Origin: JBBQVZ01 sp963695975
Lineage (GTDB): Bacteria; Actinomycetota; UBA4738; HRBIN12
Direction of reading: 5' to 3'
Assembly: GCA_963695975.1 (NCBI GenBank)
Contig: CAVOIB010000002.1
Coordinates: forward strand, 744,001-808,000
DNA length: 64,000 nt
Below, piece after piece: positions 16,935 to 26,151 of the stretch. The notes below the pieces were generated by a model. That model saw only the letters and a program-made list of their open reading frames with translations. It was not told where the DNA came from and did not search any database. Within the stretch, counting starts at the first letter, position 1, and every line of letters begins with the position of its first letter. The position numbers were made by a program, and so were the translations under genes.

Positions 16935-19517
16935 GTGGGCTCCATCCGGTTCGATGCGCGCGAGGTGGTGTTCGTCGAGGGCGACACGGTCGCCTCGGCC
17001 CTGTATCGCAACGGCGTCCGGACGTTCTCACGGTCGTCGAAGTACCACCGCCGCCGCGGACTCTACTGCGGGACAGGTGACTGCCCGAACTGCCTGATGA
17101 CCGTCGACGGCCGGCCTGCGACCCGTTCGTGCCAGACGGTGTGCCTCGAGGGGATGACCGTGGCGCGCGAAGATGGCTGGCCCTCGACCGAACACGACCT
17201 GTTGCACGTCACCGATTCGCTCCATCGGCTGATGCCCGTGGGCTTCTACTACAAGACGTTCATCCGGCCTCGGTTCGCGTGGCAGGTCGCCGAGAAGGTG
17301 ATCCGCCGCTCGACCGGCTTGGGTGCGCTGCCCTCGACGCAGCGCGCTGAGCGCGTCGTGGTGCGCAACGCCCGCTGCGATGTCTTGGTCGTCGGGGCCG
17401 GGAGCGCCGGTCTGGAGGCGGCGCTCGCCGCCGCGGCGGCGGGCGAGCGCGTGTTGCTCTGCGACGAGTCGACGATCGGGAGCACGATCGCCCCGGGCGG
17501 ATCGCTCGGCCGCATCCACGTGCTGGAGGCCCAGTTCCGCGCGCTGCCGGGGGTGACGGTGCTGGAGGGTCACGCCGCGATCGGCATCTACGAGGGGATC
17601 GAGGTGCCCCTCGTCGCGGACGACGAGCTCGTCCGCGTGCATCCCGGACGCGTCGTGGTTGCCACCGGCGCCACCGAGATCCATCCCGTGTTCCCCGGGA
17701 ACGATCTGCCGGGCATCTGGCTCGGGCGGGGAGCCGCCCGCATGGCCGGCGTCCACGGCGTCCCTCCCGGCGAGGCCGCGGTCGTGGTCGCCGGCATCGA
17801 AGAGTCGCTCGAGCACATCGTGACCCTGCAGGCGGCCGGCCTCCGCATCGTCGCGGTCGCCGCGCCGGCGGCGCTCGCCGACCGTCTCCCCGACGACGTC
17901 GGCGAGATCGTGGTCGACGGTGTGGTGGAGGAGGCGCGCGGCGGCAGGGCGCTCGGATCCGTCGTTCTCCGACGCGGCACGCAAGGGAAGCGCTTCGCGT
18001 GCGACACGCTCGTGCTGTCACTCGGGCTCGCTCCGCGCGACGCGCTCGCGCGGATGGCGCTGCCCGGTGAACCGGTCGAGCTGGTCGGCGACGCGGCGGG
18101 CCCCGATGTCACGCCCGCGATTGGCCTCGACGGCACGGTCTGCCTCTGCGAGGACGTGTCCGTCCACGACTTGGATCGGGCGTGGGACGAGGGGTACCGG
18201 AGCGCCGAGATCCTGAAGCGCTACACGACGGCGACGATGGGTCCGTGTCAGGGCACGATGTGTGGTCGCGTACTTTCGTGCTTCGTCCGCGACCGCGTCG
18301 GAGCTTCGACGGTCTCCGCGCGGACCACGGCCCGCCCGCCTGCGCGCGCCGTCACGCTGGAGACGCTCGCGGCCGGCGTTCACGAGCTGTTCGACAAGCG
18401 CACGTCGCTTCACGAGGTACACGTGGCGGCCGGCGCCCGGATGGACCGCTCCGGCGGATGGCTCCGACCCCTCTCGTACGGCGACTGGCGTGAGGAGTAT
18501 CGATCCGTTCGGGAACGCGTGAGCGTGATGGACGTGGGGACGCTCGGCAAGTTCACCGTGGCGGGTCCCGACGCCGCGACGCTGATCGACCGCATCTTCC
18601 CGTGCCGGACGGAGGATCTGGTCGCCGGGGGGACGCGCTACGTGCTCAGCCTTGACGAGGCGGGGTACGTGATGGACGACGGTCTGCTCTGCGCGATCGG
18701 GGACGGAACGTTCTACCTGAACTCCACGTCGGGTGGCGCGGGACGGACCGACAAGCGGCTGCGCGACCTTGCCGACAGGATGGGCCTAGAGGTTCATATC
18801 CTGGATCGAACGGCGCAGTGGGGCGCCATCAACGTCGCCGGGCCGCACGCCCGCGATCTCTTGGAGGGGCTCACCGATGATCCGATCGACGCGGCCGCGC
18901 TCCCGTACCCGAGCCACGCCGCCATCACCGTCGCCGGCGTGCCGTGCCGCGCGGTCCGGACCGGATTCGTCGGCGAGCTGGCGTTCGAATTGCACCATCC
19001 TCGCTCGCGTGGGCCGGAGCTGTGGGACGCGCTCGCGCGTGAGGGGGCAGCGTGGGAACTCAGACCGCACGGGCTGGATGCCCTCGAGCTGCTCCGGCTG
19101 GAGAAGGGCCATATCTACCTCGGGCAAGACACGCTGCCCGACGACACGCCCGAGAAGCTCCGGATGGGGTGGGCAGTGGCCACGGACAAGGAGTGGTTCG
19201 TCGGCAAGCGCGCGCTGGAGCGGATCGCCGAGCTGCCGCTCGCCCGGCGCTCCGTGGGCATCGAGTTCGATCGGCCGCCCGACGACGTGGCCCAGCTGCG
19301 CGGCGCCCCGCTGCTCGTGGACGGACAGGTCGTGGGGCGCGTCACGTCGGCGGAGCGGTCGATCGTGTTGGAGAGGCCGATCGGTCTCGGCTGGATCCGC
19401 GCATCGCCGGAGGGCGTGTTCCCGGACACCTTCGACGTGGCCGGGGACGCCCGCGCACGCGCGCGCGTGGTGCCGACGCCGTTCTACGACCCGGCCGGGG
19501 AGCAGCTCCGTGGCTGA
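16935..19517 (+). CDS. soxA: Sarcosine oxidase alpha subunit with extra iron-sulfur cysteines
   Basis: 860 residues, GTG start. N-terminal domain (1-80) has the SoxA phrase SSKYHRRRG but is followed by YCGTGDCPNCLMTVDG...RSC: Cys45, Cys50, Cys53 and Cys66, a CX4CX2CX12C ferredoxin-type ligand set. An NAD-binding Rossmann fold follows (DVLVVGAGSAGLEAALAAA, 149-167). At 403-443 it reads CLCEDVS...KRYTTATMGPCQGTMC, a BFD-like CxC + CX4C cluster site; classical SoxA has no cysteines in these places. Residues about 490-750 are GcvT and 770-860 its C-terminal barrel, for tetrahydrofolate. Role: with B, D and G, oxidises sarcosine to glycine; the clusters suggest that electrons may leave to a carrier rather than to oxygen (inference). 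Shorter than usual (about 960) at the N-terminus. Confidence 0.88.
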   Translation: MGSIRFDAREVVFVEGDTVASALYRNGVRTFSRSSKYHRRRGLYCGTGDCPNCLMTVDGRPATRSCQTVCLEGMTVAREDGWPSTEHDLLHVTDSLHRLMPVGFYYKTFIRPRFAWQVAEKVIRRSTGLGALPSTQRAERVVVRNARCDVLVVGAGSAGLEAALAAAAAGERVLLCDESTIGSTIAPGGSLGRIHVLEAQFRALPGVTVLEGHAAIGIYEGIEVPLVADDELVRVHPGRVVVATGATEIHPVFPGNDLPGIWLGRGAARMAGVHGVPPGEAAVVVAGIEESLEHIVTLQAAGLRIVAVAAPAALADRLPDDVGEIVVDGVVEEARGGRALGSVVLRRGTQGKRFACDTLVLSLGLAPRDALARMALPGEPVELVGDAAGPDVTPAIGLDGTVCLCEDVSVHDLDRAWDEGYRSAEILKRYTTATMGPCQGTMCGRVLSCFVRDRVGASTVSARTTARPPARAVTLETLAAGVHELFDKRTSLHEVHVAAGARMDRSGGWLRPLSYGDWREEYRSVRERVSVMDVGTLGKFTVAGPDAATLIDRIFPCRTEDLVAGGTRYVLSLDEAGYVMDDGLLCAIGDGTFYLNSTSGGAGRTDKRLRDLADRMGLEVHILDRTAQWGAINVAGPHARDLLEGLTDDPIDAAALPYPSHAAITVAGVPCRAVRTGFVGELAFELHHPRSRGPELWDALAREGAAWELRPHGLDALELLRLEKGHIYLGQDTLPDDTPEKLRMGWAVATDKEWFVGKRALERIAELPLARRSVGIEFDRPPDDVAQLRGAPLLVDGQVVGRVTSAERSIVLERPIGLGWIRASPEGVFPDTFDVAGDARARARVVPTPFYDPAGEQLRG

Positions 19518-19932
19518 GCTCCGGGTCGTCTCGCCGACGGTGATCGCGATGCTCGCCTCCGCCGCCGCGATCGACGCGCTGAGCGTTCCGAAAGGAGCAG
19601 CGCTGTGTCGCGTGGCGCCTCGGGAGGCGCTCGTGATCGGTGATCAGGGCCTCGAGTCCGCCGACCTGAAGGTGAAGGAACGCGGTGCGATCGTCGAGGA
19701 CGTTTCCGACGGGTGGGCCGCGTTCGAGCTCGCCGGCGAGGACGTCGCGGAGGCGTTCGCGCGTCTGTCCGAGCTCGAGTTGCCCGAAGCCGGGTTCGTC
19801 CAAGGAGACGTGGCGCGGATCGGCGCCAAGGTCTTGGCGACCCCGGGCAGCATCACGATCCTCGTGCCGGCGATGCTGGGCGCGTTCGTCGACGAGCGCA
19901 TCCGCACCGACTGCGAGGAGTTGCTCGCGTGA
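19510..19932 (+). CDS. soxG: Sarcosine oxidase gamma subunit
   Basis: 140 residues; GTG 19510 overlaps the end of soxA by 8 bases. The sequence is a GcvT-like half domain without a folate site: DVSDGWAAFELAGEDVAEAFARL and QGDVARIGAKVLATPGSITILVP match SoxG. It is a structural subunit of the tetramer. Its TGA overlaps the GTG of soxB (GTGA), so stoichiometric coupled translation is likely. The order D-A-G-B differs from the common B-D-A-G. Confidence 0.85.
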   Translation: MAELRVVSPTVIAMLASAAAIDALSVPKGAALCRVAPREALVIGDQGLESADLKVKERGAIVEDVSDGWAAFELAGEDVAEAFARLSELELPEAGFVQGDVARIGAKVLATPGSITILVPAMLGAFVDERIRTDCEELLA

Positions 19933-21140
19933 CCGGGCTGCTGCGCCATCACGAATTCCTGAGTCGTCGCGACCTGAAGCCGCGCTACGACGTCGTGATC
20001 GTCGGGGGCGGTGTGAACGGCCTGTCGCTCGCGTTCCACTTGGCGGAATACCACGGGATCCGCGACGTCGCCGTGCTGGAGCGCACCTACCTCGGCAGCG
20101 GAGGGAGCGGCCGCAACACCCAGGTCGTGCGCGCCACGTACAACACGACCGAGACCGTGCCCCTGTACGCCACGAGCCTGGGGATGTACAGCACGCTTTC
20201 GCAGGAGCTCGACTACAACATCCTGTTCAGCATCCAAGGGAACCTGGACCTCTGCCATTCGACCGACACGCTGCAGGTCGAACGCGAGAAGGCCGCGATC
20301 CAGCGGCAGTACGGCGTCGACACGCAGATCCTCACGCCGGATCAGGTACTCGACGTGTGCCCGCTCGTCGATCTCACGGCCGGCGGCGAGCTGCCCGTGA
20401 TCGGCGCGTCGTATCACCCGCCGGGCGCGTTCGCTCGGCACGATTCGGTGGTGTGGGGATACGCGGCCGCCGCGAACCGCCGCGGCGTGGCGATCCACGA
20501 AGGCGTCGAGGTGATCGGCGTGGACGTGGCGGACGGCACATGCACGGGCGTGCGGACGACTGCGGGATCGATCGCCGCCGGACGAGTAGTGTCGGCGGTC
20601 GCCGGCTACTCGTCGGAGCTAGGGCGGATGGCCGGCGTCCGCCTGCCGATCGAGACGATGGCGCTGCAGGCGTTCGTCACCGAGGCGTACACGCCCGTGT
20701 TGTGGGGGTTGGTGTCGTCGATGGACCTCTACGTCTACACGCAGCAGACGGCGCGCGGCGAACTGGTCGTCGGCGGGGAGACGCTCCCGTACAACACCTA
20801 CTCCTCGCGCTCCACGTTCGAGTTCGCGGCGGAGACGGCCAAGCGGACGATCCAGCTGCTCCCGTTCATGGCGAAAGCTCGGCTGATGCGCCAGTGGACC
20901 GGGCTATGCGACATGACCCCCGATTCCTCCCCGCTCCTCGGCGAGTCCGAGGTTCGCAACTTCTTCCTGATGTCAGGGATGGGGACCTGGGGGTTCAAGG
21001 GCGCGCCGATCTTCGGCAAGACGATGGCCGAGATGCTCGCGACCGGACATGTCGACCCGCTGATCGCGCCGTTCGCGCCTGATCGGTTCCGTAACGATCG
21101 CATGGTCCCCGACGCCGCGAGCGCCGGCACCCACCGCTAG
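19929..21140 (+). CDS. soxB: Sarcosine oxidase beta subunit
   Basis: 403 residues, GTG start in the soxG stop. DAO fold with YDVVIVGGGVNGLSLAFHLAE (20-40) for noncovalent FAD. His171 in AFARHDSVVWGY matches the histidine that holds FMN covalently in SoxB (His173 in Stenotrophomonas), so this subunit should bind both flavins at the sarcosine oxidation site. C-terminal GMGTWGFKGAP is the conserved glycine-rich FAD block. Full length (family about 405). It closes the sox operon; a cation ATPase starts 16 bases later on the same strand. Confidence 0.92.
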   Translation: MTGLLRHHEFLSRRDLKPRYDVVIVGGGVNGLSLAFHLAEYHGIRDVAVLERTYLGSGGSGRNTQVVRATYNTTETVPLYATSLGMYSTLSQELDYNILFSIQGNLDLCHSTDTLQVEREKAAIQRQYGVDTQILTPDQVLDVCPLVDLTAGGELPVIGASYHPPGAFARHDSVVWGYAAAANRRGVAIHEGVEVIGVDVADGTCTGVRTTAGSIAAGRVVSAVAGYSSELGRMAGVRLPIETMALQAFVTEAYTPVLWGLVSSMDLYVYTQQTARGELVVGGETLPYNTYSSRSTFEFAAETAKRTIQLLPFMAKARLMRQWTGLCDMTPDSSPLLGESEVRNFFLMSGMGTWGFKGAPIFGKTMAEMLATGHVDPLIAPFAPDRFRNDRMVPDAASAGTHR

Positions 21141-21156
21141 GCGGCATCATGCCGGC

Positions 21157-23946
21157 ATGACCAGGCTCGAACCCGCCCCGTACGCGCTCGACGCCGCGTC
21201 GGTCGCCCGCCTGTTGGAGACCGACGTGGAGCGAGGCCTTCTGCCCGAAGAGGCAGCCGCGCGCCTCTCGGCGGTAGGTCCGAACGAGCTGCGCGAACGG
21301 CCGCCGACGCCGCGCTGGCGTCGCTTCGCCCTCCAGTTCGAGGACCCGCTGGTGATCCTGTTGCTCGCCGCCACCGCGATCTCCGCGCTCGTGTGGCTCC
21401 TGGAAGGCGCTCACGGCCTGCCGATCGAGGCGATCGTCATCCTCGCGATCGTGGTGTTGAACGCGGTGCTCGGGTACGTCCAAGTGGAGCGAGCCGAGCA
21501 GGCCGTCGCCGCGCTGCGGGCGATGACCGAGATCTCGGCCACGGTCGTCCGTGGTGGGCAGGCCCGGTCGGTGCCCGCTCGCGATCTGGTGCCTGGCGAC
21601 CTGATGCTCCTGGAACCAGGCGACGCGATCGCCGCTGACGGTCGACTGGTCCGAACGGTGTCGCTCAGCACCGGTGAGGGGCCCCTCACCGGTGAGAGCC
21701 AGCCCGTTCCGAAGAGCGTCGATCCGGTCGAGGAGGGAACGAGCCTCGGCGACCGCACGGGCATGGTCTTCTCGGGGACCGTCGTCACGTTCGGCCGCGG
21801 CGCTGCCGTCGTGACGGGCACGGGCATGGCGACCGAACTCGGAAGGATCGCCGGTCTCCTCGAGGATGTCGTAGAGCCGGAGACCCCGTTGCAGCGCGAG
21901 ATCGCCCGGGTCGGGCGTGTGCTAGGCATCGCCGTCGTCGTGGTCGCGATCGCCGTGATCGCCTCGATCCTCTCCGTCTCCGATATCGAGGGCACGGCAG
22001 GACTGATCGACGTCATGCTGATCGGCGTTTCGCTCGCGGTCGCGGCGGTGCCGGAAGGGTTGGCGACGATCCTCACCGTCGTCCTGGCCCTCGGGGTCCA
22101 GCGGATGGCGCGACGCCACGCGATCATCCGGAAGCTGTCGGCGGTCGAGACGCTCGGCTCCGCGACGGTGATCTGCTCCGACAAGACCGGCACGCTCACG
22201 CGGAACGAGATGACCGTGCGAGAAGCCGTGACCGCATCCGGGTCTGCCTCACTGGGCGGGATCGGCTACCAGCCCGTGGGCGAGGTCATCGACGCCGATG
22301 GCACGCCGCTGCGGCAGTCGCCGAACGGCGGGGACATCAGACGGCTGCTGCGTGCGGCCGCGCTCGCTTCGAACGCGACCGTCGAAGAGCACGAGGGGAC
22401 GTGGCACGTTCGCGGGGATCCTACCGAGGGTGCCCTCGTCGCAGCTGCCGCGAAGGTCGGAGAGGCGCCGAACGAGGTCGATGGGCGCTTCACGCGTATC
22501 GACGAGTTGCCGTTCTCGTCGGAGCGCAAGCTCATGAGCACCGTGCATGAGGACGTCGAGACACCCGGACGGCTCCGTGTCTTCACGAAGGGCGCTCCCG
22601 ACGTGCTGTTAGCCCGATGCACTCACGAGAGTCGGGGCGAGGAGATCGTGGCGCTGACTCCGGCCCGACGCGCCGCGATCCTCGTCGCCGTCGAGGACCT
22701 CGCAGCTCGAGCGATGCGCACCCTCGCCGCCGGCGAGCGCCGCATCCCCGTCGATACCTACACAGGAGCGGGCGAGCACCTCGAACAGGAACTCGTGTTC
22801 CTGGGAGCGGTCGGGATGATCGATCCACCCCGAGATGAGGCCGGCGCAGCGGTCGCTGCGGCGCAGGGAGCCGGCGTCCGCGTGATCATGATCACTGGCG
22901 ATCACCCGGTAACCGCCCGCGCGGTCGCCGACGAGCTCGGCATCGGGGCGAGGGGCGGCCTCGTCAACACCGGTGTCGAGCTCGAAGGCATGGACGAGGA
23001 GGCGCTCGTCGCGACCGTTAGAGACATTTCGGTATACGCCCGGGTGAGCCCCGAACACAAGCTTCGGATCGTGCGCTCGCTTCAGGACGCGGGCGAGGTC
23101 GTTGCGATGACCGGCGACGGGGTGAACGACGCTCCGGCTCTGAAGATGGCCGATATCGGCGTGTCCATGGGTATCACCGGCACCGACGTCTCCAAGGAGG
23201 CCTCGGACATGATCCTCACGGACGACGATTTCGCGACGATCGTAGCGGCGGTCGAAGAGGGCCGGTCGATCTTCGCGAACATCCGGAAGTTCATCCGATA
23301 CCTCCTCTCGTCGAACACCGGTGAGGTCATGACGATGCTCCTGGGCATCCTCTTCGCCGGTGCACTCGGCCTCGGGAGCGGGACCGGGGTCGTGACCCCG
23401 CTGCTCGCCACCCAGATCCTGTGGATCAACCTGCTGACCGACGCGGCGCCCGCGCTCGCCATCGGGGTGGATCCGCCGGAGGCACGGGTGATGGTCCAGC
23501 CACCGCGGGGGCGCACGGAGCGCGTAGTCGACGGTCCGATGTGGGTCAGCATCGTGGTCAACGGCTTCGCGATGGCGGTGGCCACGCTGTTCGTGCTCGA
23601 TCTCGAGCTGCCGGGAGGGTTCCTGGAGGGATCGGCGAACGAACGCCTCGCCCGAACGATGGCGTTCACCGTGCTCGTGCTGTCCCAGTTGGTGAACGTG
23701 TTCAACTCGCGCTCCGACGATCAGAGCGCGTTCCGTCATCTGTTCTCAAATCATCTGCTGTGGGGCGCTGTCATCTTGTCGGCGCTGCTACAGGTAGCCG
23801 TGGTCTACCTGCCAGTGATGAACACGGCGTTCGGAACCGAGCCCCTTACCGCGGCGCAGTGGGGCATCTCGATCGCGGCCGCGAGCGTCGTGCTGTGGGT
23901 GTCGGAGGCGAGGAAGCTGGTGACTGCGCTCCTCGCGCGATCCTGA
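21157..23946 (+). CDS. Cation-transporting P-type ATPase, Ca2+ (P2A) type
   Basis: 929 residues. N-terminal cation ATPase domain (GLLPEEAAARLSAVGPNELRE), LTGESQPVPKS loop, helix 4 with VAAVPEGLA, phosphorylated Asp342 in CSDKTGTLTRNEMTV, MTGDGVNDAPALKMADIGVSMG hinge. Helix 5 has SSNTGEV and helix 6 NLLTDAAPALAIGVDP, matching Asn/Glu and Asn/Asp cation ligands of the SERCA-like class, so Ca2+ (or Mn2+) export is the best guess. It begins only 16 bases after soxB; that spacing may be coincidental, or it may be read through from the sox promoter. Nothing in the sequence ties it to amine metabolism. Confidence 0.88.
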   Translation: MTRLEPAPYALDAASVARLLETDVERGLLPEEAAARLSAVGPNELRERPPTPRWRRFALQFEDPLVILLLAATAISALVWLLEGAHGLPIEAIVILAIVVLNAVLGYVQVERAEQAVAALRAMTEISATVVRGGQARSVPARDLVPGDLMLLEPGDAIAADGRLVRTVSLSTGEGPLTGESQPVPKSVDPVEEGTSLGDRTGMVFSGTVVTFGRGAAVVTGTGMATELGRIAGLLEDVVEPETPLQREIARVGRVLGIAVVVVAIAVIASILSVSDIEGTAGLIDVMLIGVSLAVAAVPEGLATILTVVLALGVQRMARRHAIIRKLSAVETLGSATVICSDKTGTLTRNEMTVREAVTASGSASLGGIGYQPVGEVIDADGTPLRQSPNGGDIRRLLRAAALASNATVEEHEGTWHVRGDPTEGALVAAAAKVGEAPNEVDGRFTRIDELPFSSERKLMSTVHEDVETPGRLRVFTKGAPDVLLARCTHESRGEEIVALTPARRAAILVAVEDLAARAMRTLAAGERRIPVDTYTGAGEHLEQELVFLGAVGMIDPPRDEAGAAVAAAQGAGVRVIMITGDHPVTARAVADELGIGARGGLVNTGVELEGMDEEALVATVRDISVYARVSPEHKLRIVRSLQDAGEVVAMTGDGVNDAPALKMADIGVSMGITGTDVSKEASDMILTDDDFATIVAAVEEGRSIFANIRKFIRYLLSSNTGEVMTMLLGILFAGALGLGSGTGVVTPLLATQILWINLLTDAAPALAIGVDPPEARVMVQPPRGRTERVVDGPMWVSIVVNGFAMAVATLFVLDLELPGGFLEGSANERLARTMAFTVLVLSQLVNVFNSRSDDQSAFRHLFSNHLLWGAVILSALLQVAVVYLPVMNTAFGTEPLTAAQWGISIAAASVVLWVSEARKLVTALLARS

Positions 23947-24057
23947 CTGCTTGGGCAGAGCGGCTCGATCGGGCCCGGCGTCCCATGGGAGCGGTGTCGT
24001 TCGGGGCTCGCGGTACGTCGGCCGTTCTGGCTAGTGTGCTTTCTGAGGAGATGCCTG

Positions 24058-24993
24058 ATGCTCGCATGTGAAGGGCTGTGCAAGAGCTTCGGAGAACGGC
24101 TAGCCGTCGACGGCGTCGGCTTCACGATCGCCGCGGGCGAGACGTACGGCCTTCTCGGTCCAAACGGCGCTGGCAAGACGACCACGATCTCCATGGTGTG
24201 CGGCTTGCTCTCGCGCGACGCCGGCCGTGTGACCTTGCAGGGCCGTGAGCTCGATACGGGCACGGTGGACGTCAAGGGCGCGATCGGGTTCGTGCCGCAG
24301 GAGATCGCGATCTACCCCGACCTCACCGCGAAGGAGAACCTTCGGTTCTTCGGCAAGCTCTATGGGCTGTCCCGCGATCATCTGGAAGGGCGGATGGCCC
24401 GGATCTTGGAGACGATCGGTCTTGCTGATCGAGCGAACGAGCGCACCGACGGGTACTCCGGGGGCATGAAGCGAAGGTTGAACATCGGACTCGGCCTGCT
24501 GAACGACCCGGCGCTGTTGGTGCTCGACGAGCCCACGGTGGGCGTCGACCCCCAGAGCCGCAACGCGATCTTGGACGCGGTCGAGGCGCTCGCGTCGAAG
24601 GGCATGGCCGTGCTCTACACCACCCACTACATGGAGGAGGCCGAGCGCCTGTGCGATCGGGTCGGCATCCTCGACGAGGGCAAGTTGAAGGCCGAAGGAA
24701 CCCGGCGACAGCTGATCGGTCTCGTCGGCGAGCACGACCGCCTCCGCATCGAGGCGCGGGGCGATCTTCGCGCCGCGTGTGCCGCGACGCTGCAGATCCC
24801 GGGCGTGACCGAGGCCGTCCCGCGAGACGGTGGGATCGAGCTCATGGCGCTCGACGTCCGGGCGTCGCTCGCCGACATCGTGCGCGCGATCGATACCACC
24901 GGCACCGGCATCACTTCGATGGAGGTGCAGGAGCCGAACCTCGAGGCGGTCTTCCTCCACCTCACGGGCAAGGCGCTCCGCGACGAAGGGTAG
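24058..24993 (+). CDS. ABC-2 exporter ATP-binding protein
   Basis: 311 residues from ATG 24058, chosen over an upstream frame start because it opens MLACEGLCKSFGERLAVDGV and follows a GAGGAG-like site. Walker A GPNGAGKTT, Q-loop VPQEIAIYPDLTAKENL, signature YSGGMKRRLNIGLGLL, Walker B LLVLDEPTVGVDPQSR and the H-loop TTHYMEEAERLC are complete. The class is DrrA/CcmA-like drug or lipid export. Two ABC-2 permeases follow at 3-base and overlapping spacing, so the transporter is probably a heterodimeric permease on an ATPase dimer. Confidence 0.9.
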   Translation: MLACEGLCKSFGERLAVDGVGFTIAAGETYGLLGPNGAGKTTTISMVCGLLSRDAGRVTLQGRELDTGTVDVKGAIGFVPQEIAIYPDLTAKENLRFFGKLYGLSRDHLEGRMARILETIGLADRANERTDGYSGGMKRRLNIGLGLLNDPALLVLDEPTVGVDPQSRNAILDAVEALASKGMAVLYTTHYMEEAERLCDRVGILDEGKLKAEGTRRQLIGLVGEHDRLRIEARGDLRAACAATLQIPGVTEAVPRDGGIELMALDVRASLADIVRAIDTTGTGITSMEVQEPNLEAVFLHLTGKALRDEG

Positions 24994-24996
24994 GCC

Positions 24997-26151
24997 GTGC
25001 GCGACGCGTGGACGATCGCAACCAAGGACCTGCGCCGGCGGCTGCGCGACCGTACGGCGATCCTGGTCGCGGTCGTCTTGCCGTTCGGACTGGCATGGAT
25101 CTTCAGCCTCACGCTCGGCGACGTCGAAACGCGAGGGCTGGACGTCACGTACGCGATCGTGAATCAGGATGCGGGCGGCGACCTGCCCGTGGCTTTCATA
25201 GACGTGGTGAAGGGTCTCGACTTCGTCACGCTCTCGCAGATCGATAGCCCTGCGCGGGCGGAGCGCTTGGCGGAAGCGGGTGACCTTGACGCGGCGGTGG
25301 TGTTCCCCGACGGGTTCTCCGATTCGGTGCGTGCGGGGACGGGCGGAACGATCCACGTGATCGGGTCGCCGGGCTCGAGTATCGGATCACTCGTGATGGT
25401 GTCGCTCGCCCGCTCGTTCGGATCGCAGCTAGACGCGATCGGGCTGTCGGTGGCGGCGGTCTCGACCGGTGGTTCAGCCGACGCCGAGCTGATCGAGCGG
25501 GCGCGGGCAGTGAAGGCGGCGTCCGTGGTCCGCACGGTCGACGCCGCCGATCAGGTCGCGAGCCAAGCGACGTTCTTCGCGATCGGCATGGCGGTGTTCT
25601 TCCTGTTCTTCGCGGTCGAGTTTGGCGTGCGCGGACTGTTGGAGGAGCGCGAGGAGGGGACGTTGTCACGGCTGTTGGTGGCGCCGATCAGTCCCACGTC
25701 GGTGATCGCAGGGAAGGCGCTCGCGAGTCTCCTGGTTGGGCTGGTGAGCACGGTGCTGTTGGTCGTGGCCACGACGTGGCTCCTCCAAGCCGAATGGGGC
25801 GATCCGCTCGGTGTGGCGCTGCTGATCGTCGGCGGCGTGCTGGCGGCGGTCGGTGTCACGGCGCTCGTTGCCACCTACGCGAAGACCACGGCCCAGGCTG
25901 GGGCGATGGTCTCCATCGTCGCGGTTGTCGGAGGGCTGCTCGGCGGCACGTTCTTCCCGATATCGCAGGCCGGGATCCTTGGCTCGGTGCGGTTCCTCTC
26001 TCCGCAGGGATGGCTGATGGAGGGGTTCCAGAAGCTCACCTACGGCGGAACGGTGAGTGGCATCGTCTGGGCGCTCGTCGGTGTCTTTTCGATCGCGATC
26101 GTGACCGGTGCTCTTGCATGGCGTCGATCGAAGCAGATGGTGGCGCGATGA
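24997..26151 (+). CDS. ABC-2 type permease, first of a pair
   Basis: 384 residues, GTG start. One helix near residues 22-40, a roughly 150-residue outer domain (residues 45-195, start LDVTYAIVNQDAGG), then five to six helices from FFAIGMAVFFLFFAVEFGVRG. The segment EEREEGTLSRLLVAPISPTSVIAGKAL is the ABC-2 coupling signature. YbhS/YbhR-like architecture. Co-translated with the second permease through ATGA at 26148. Confidence 0.87.
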   Translation: MRDAWTIATKDLRRRLRDRTAILVAVVLPFGLAWIFSLTLGDVETRGLDVTYAIVNQDAGGDLPVAFIDVVKGLDFVTLSQIDSPARAERLAEAGDLDAAVVFPDGFSDSVRAGTGGTIHVIGSPGSSIGSLVMVSLARSFGSQLDAIGLSVAAVSTGGSADAELIERARAVKAASVVRTVDAADQVASQATFFAIGMAVFFLFFAVEFGVRGLLEEREEGTLSRLLVAPISPTSVIAGKALASLLVGLVSTVLLVVATTWLLQAEWGDPLGVALLIVGGVLAAVGVTALVATYAKTTAQAGAMVSIVAVVGGLLGGTFFPISQAGILGSVRFLSPQGWLMEGFQKLTYGGTVSGIVWALVGVFSIAIVTGALAWRRSKQMVAR

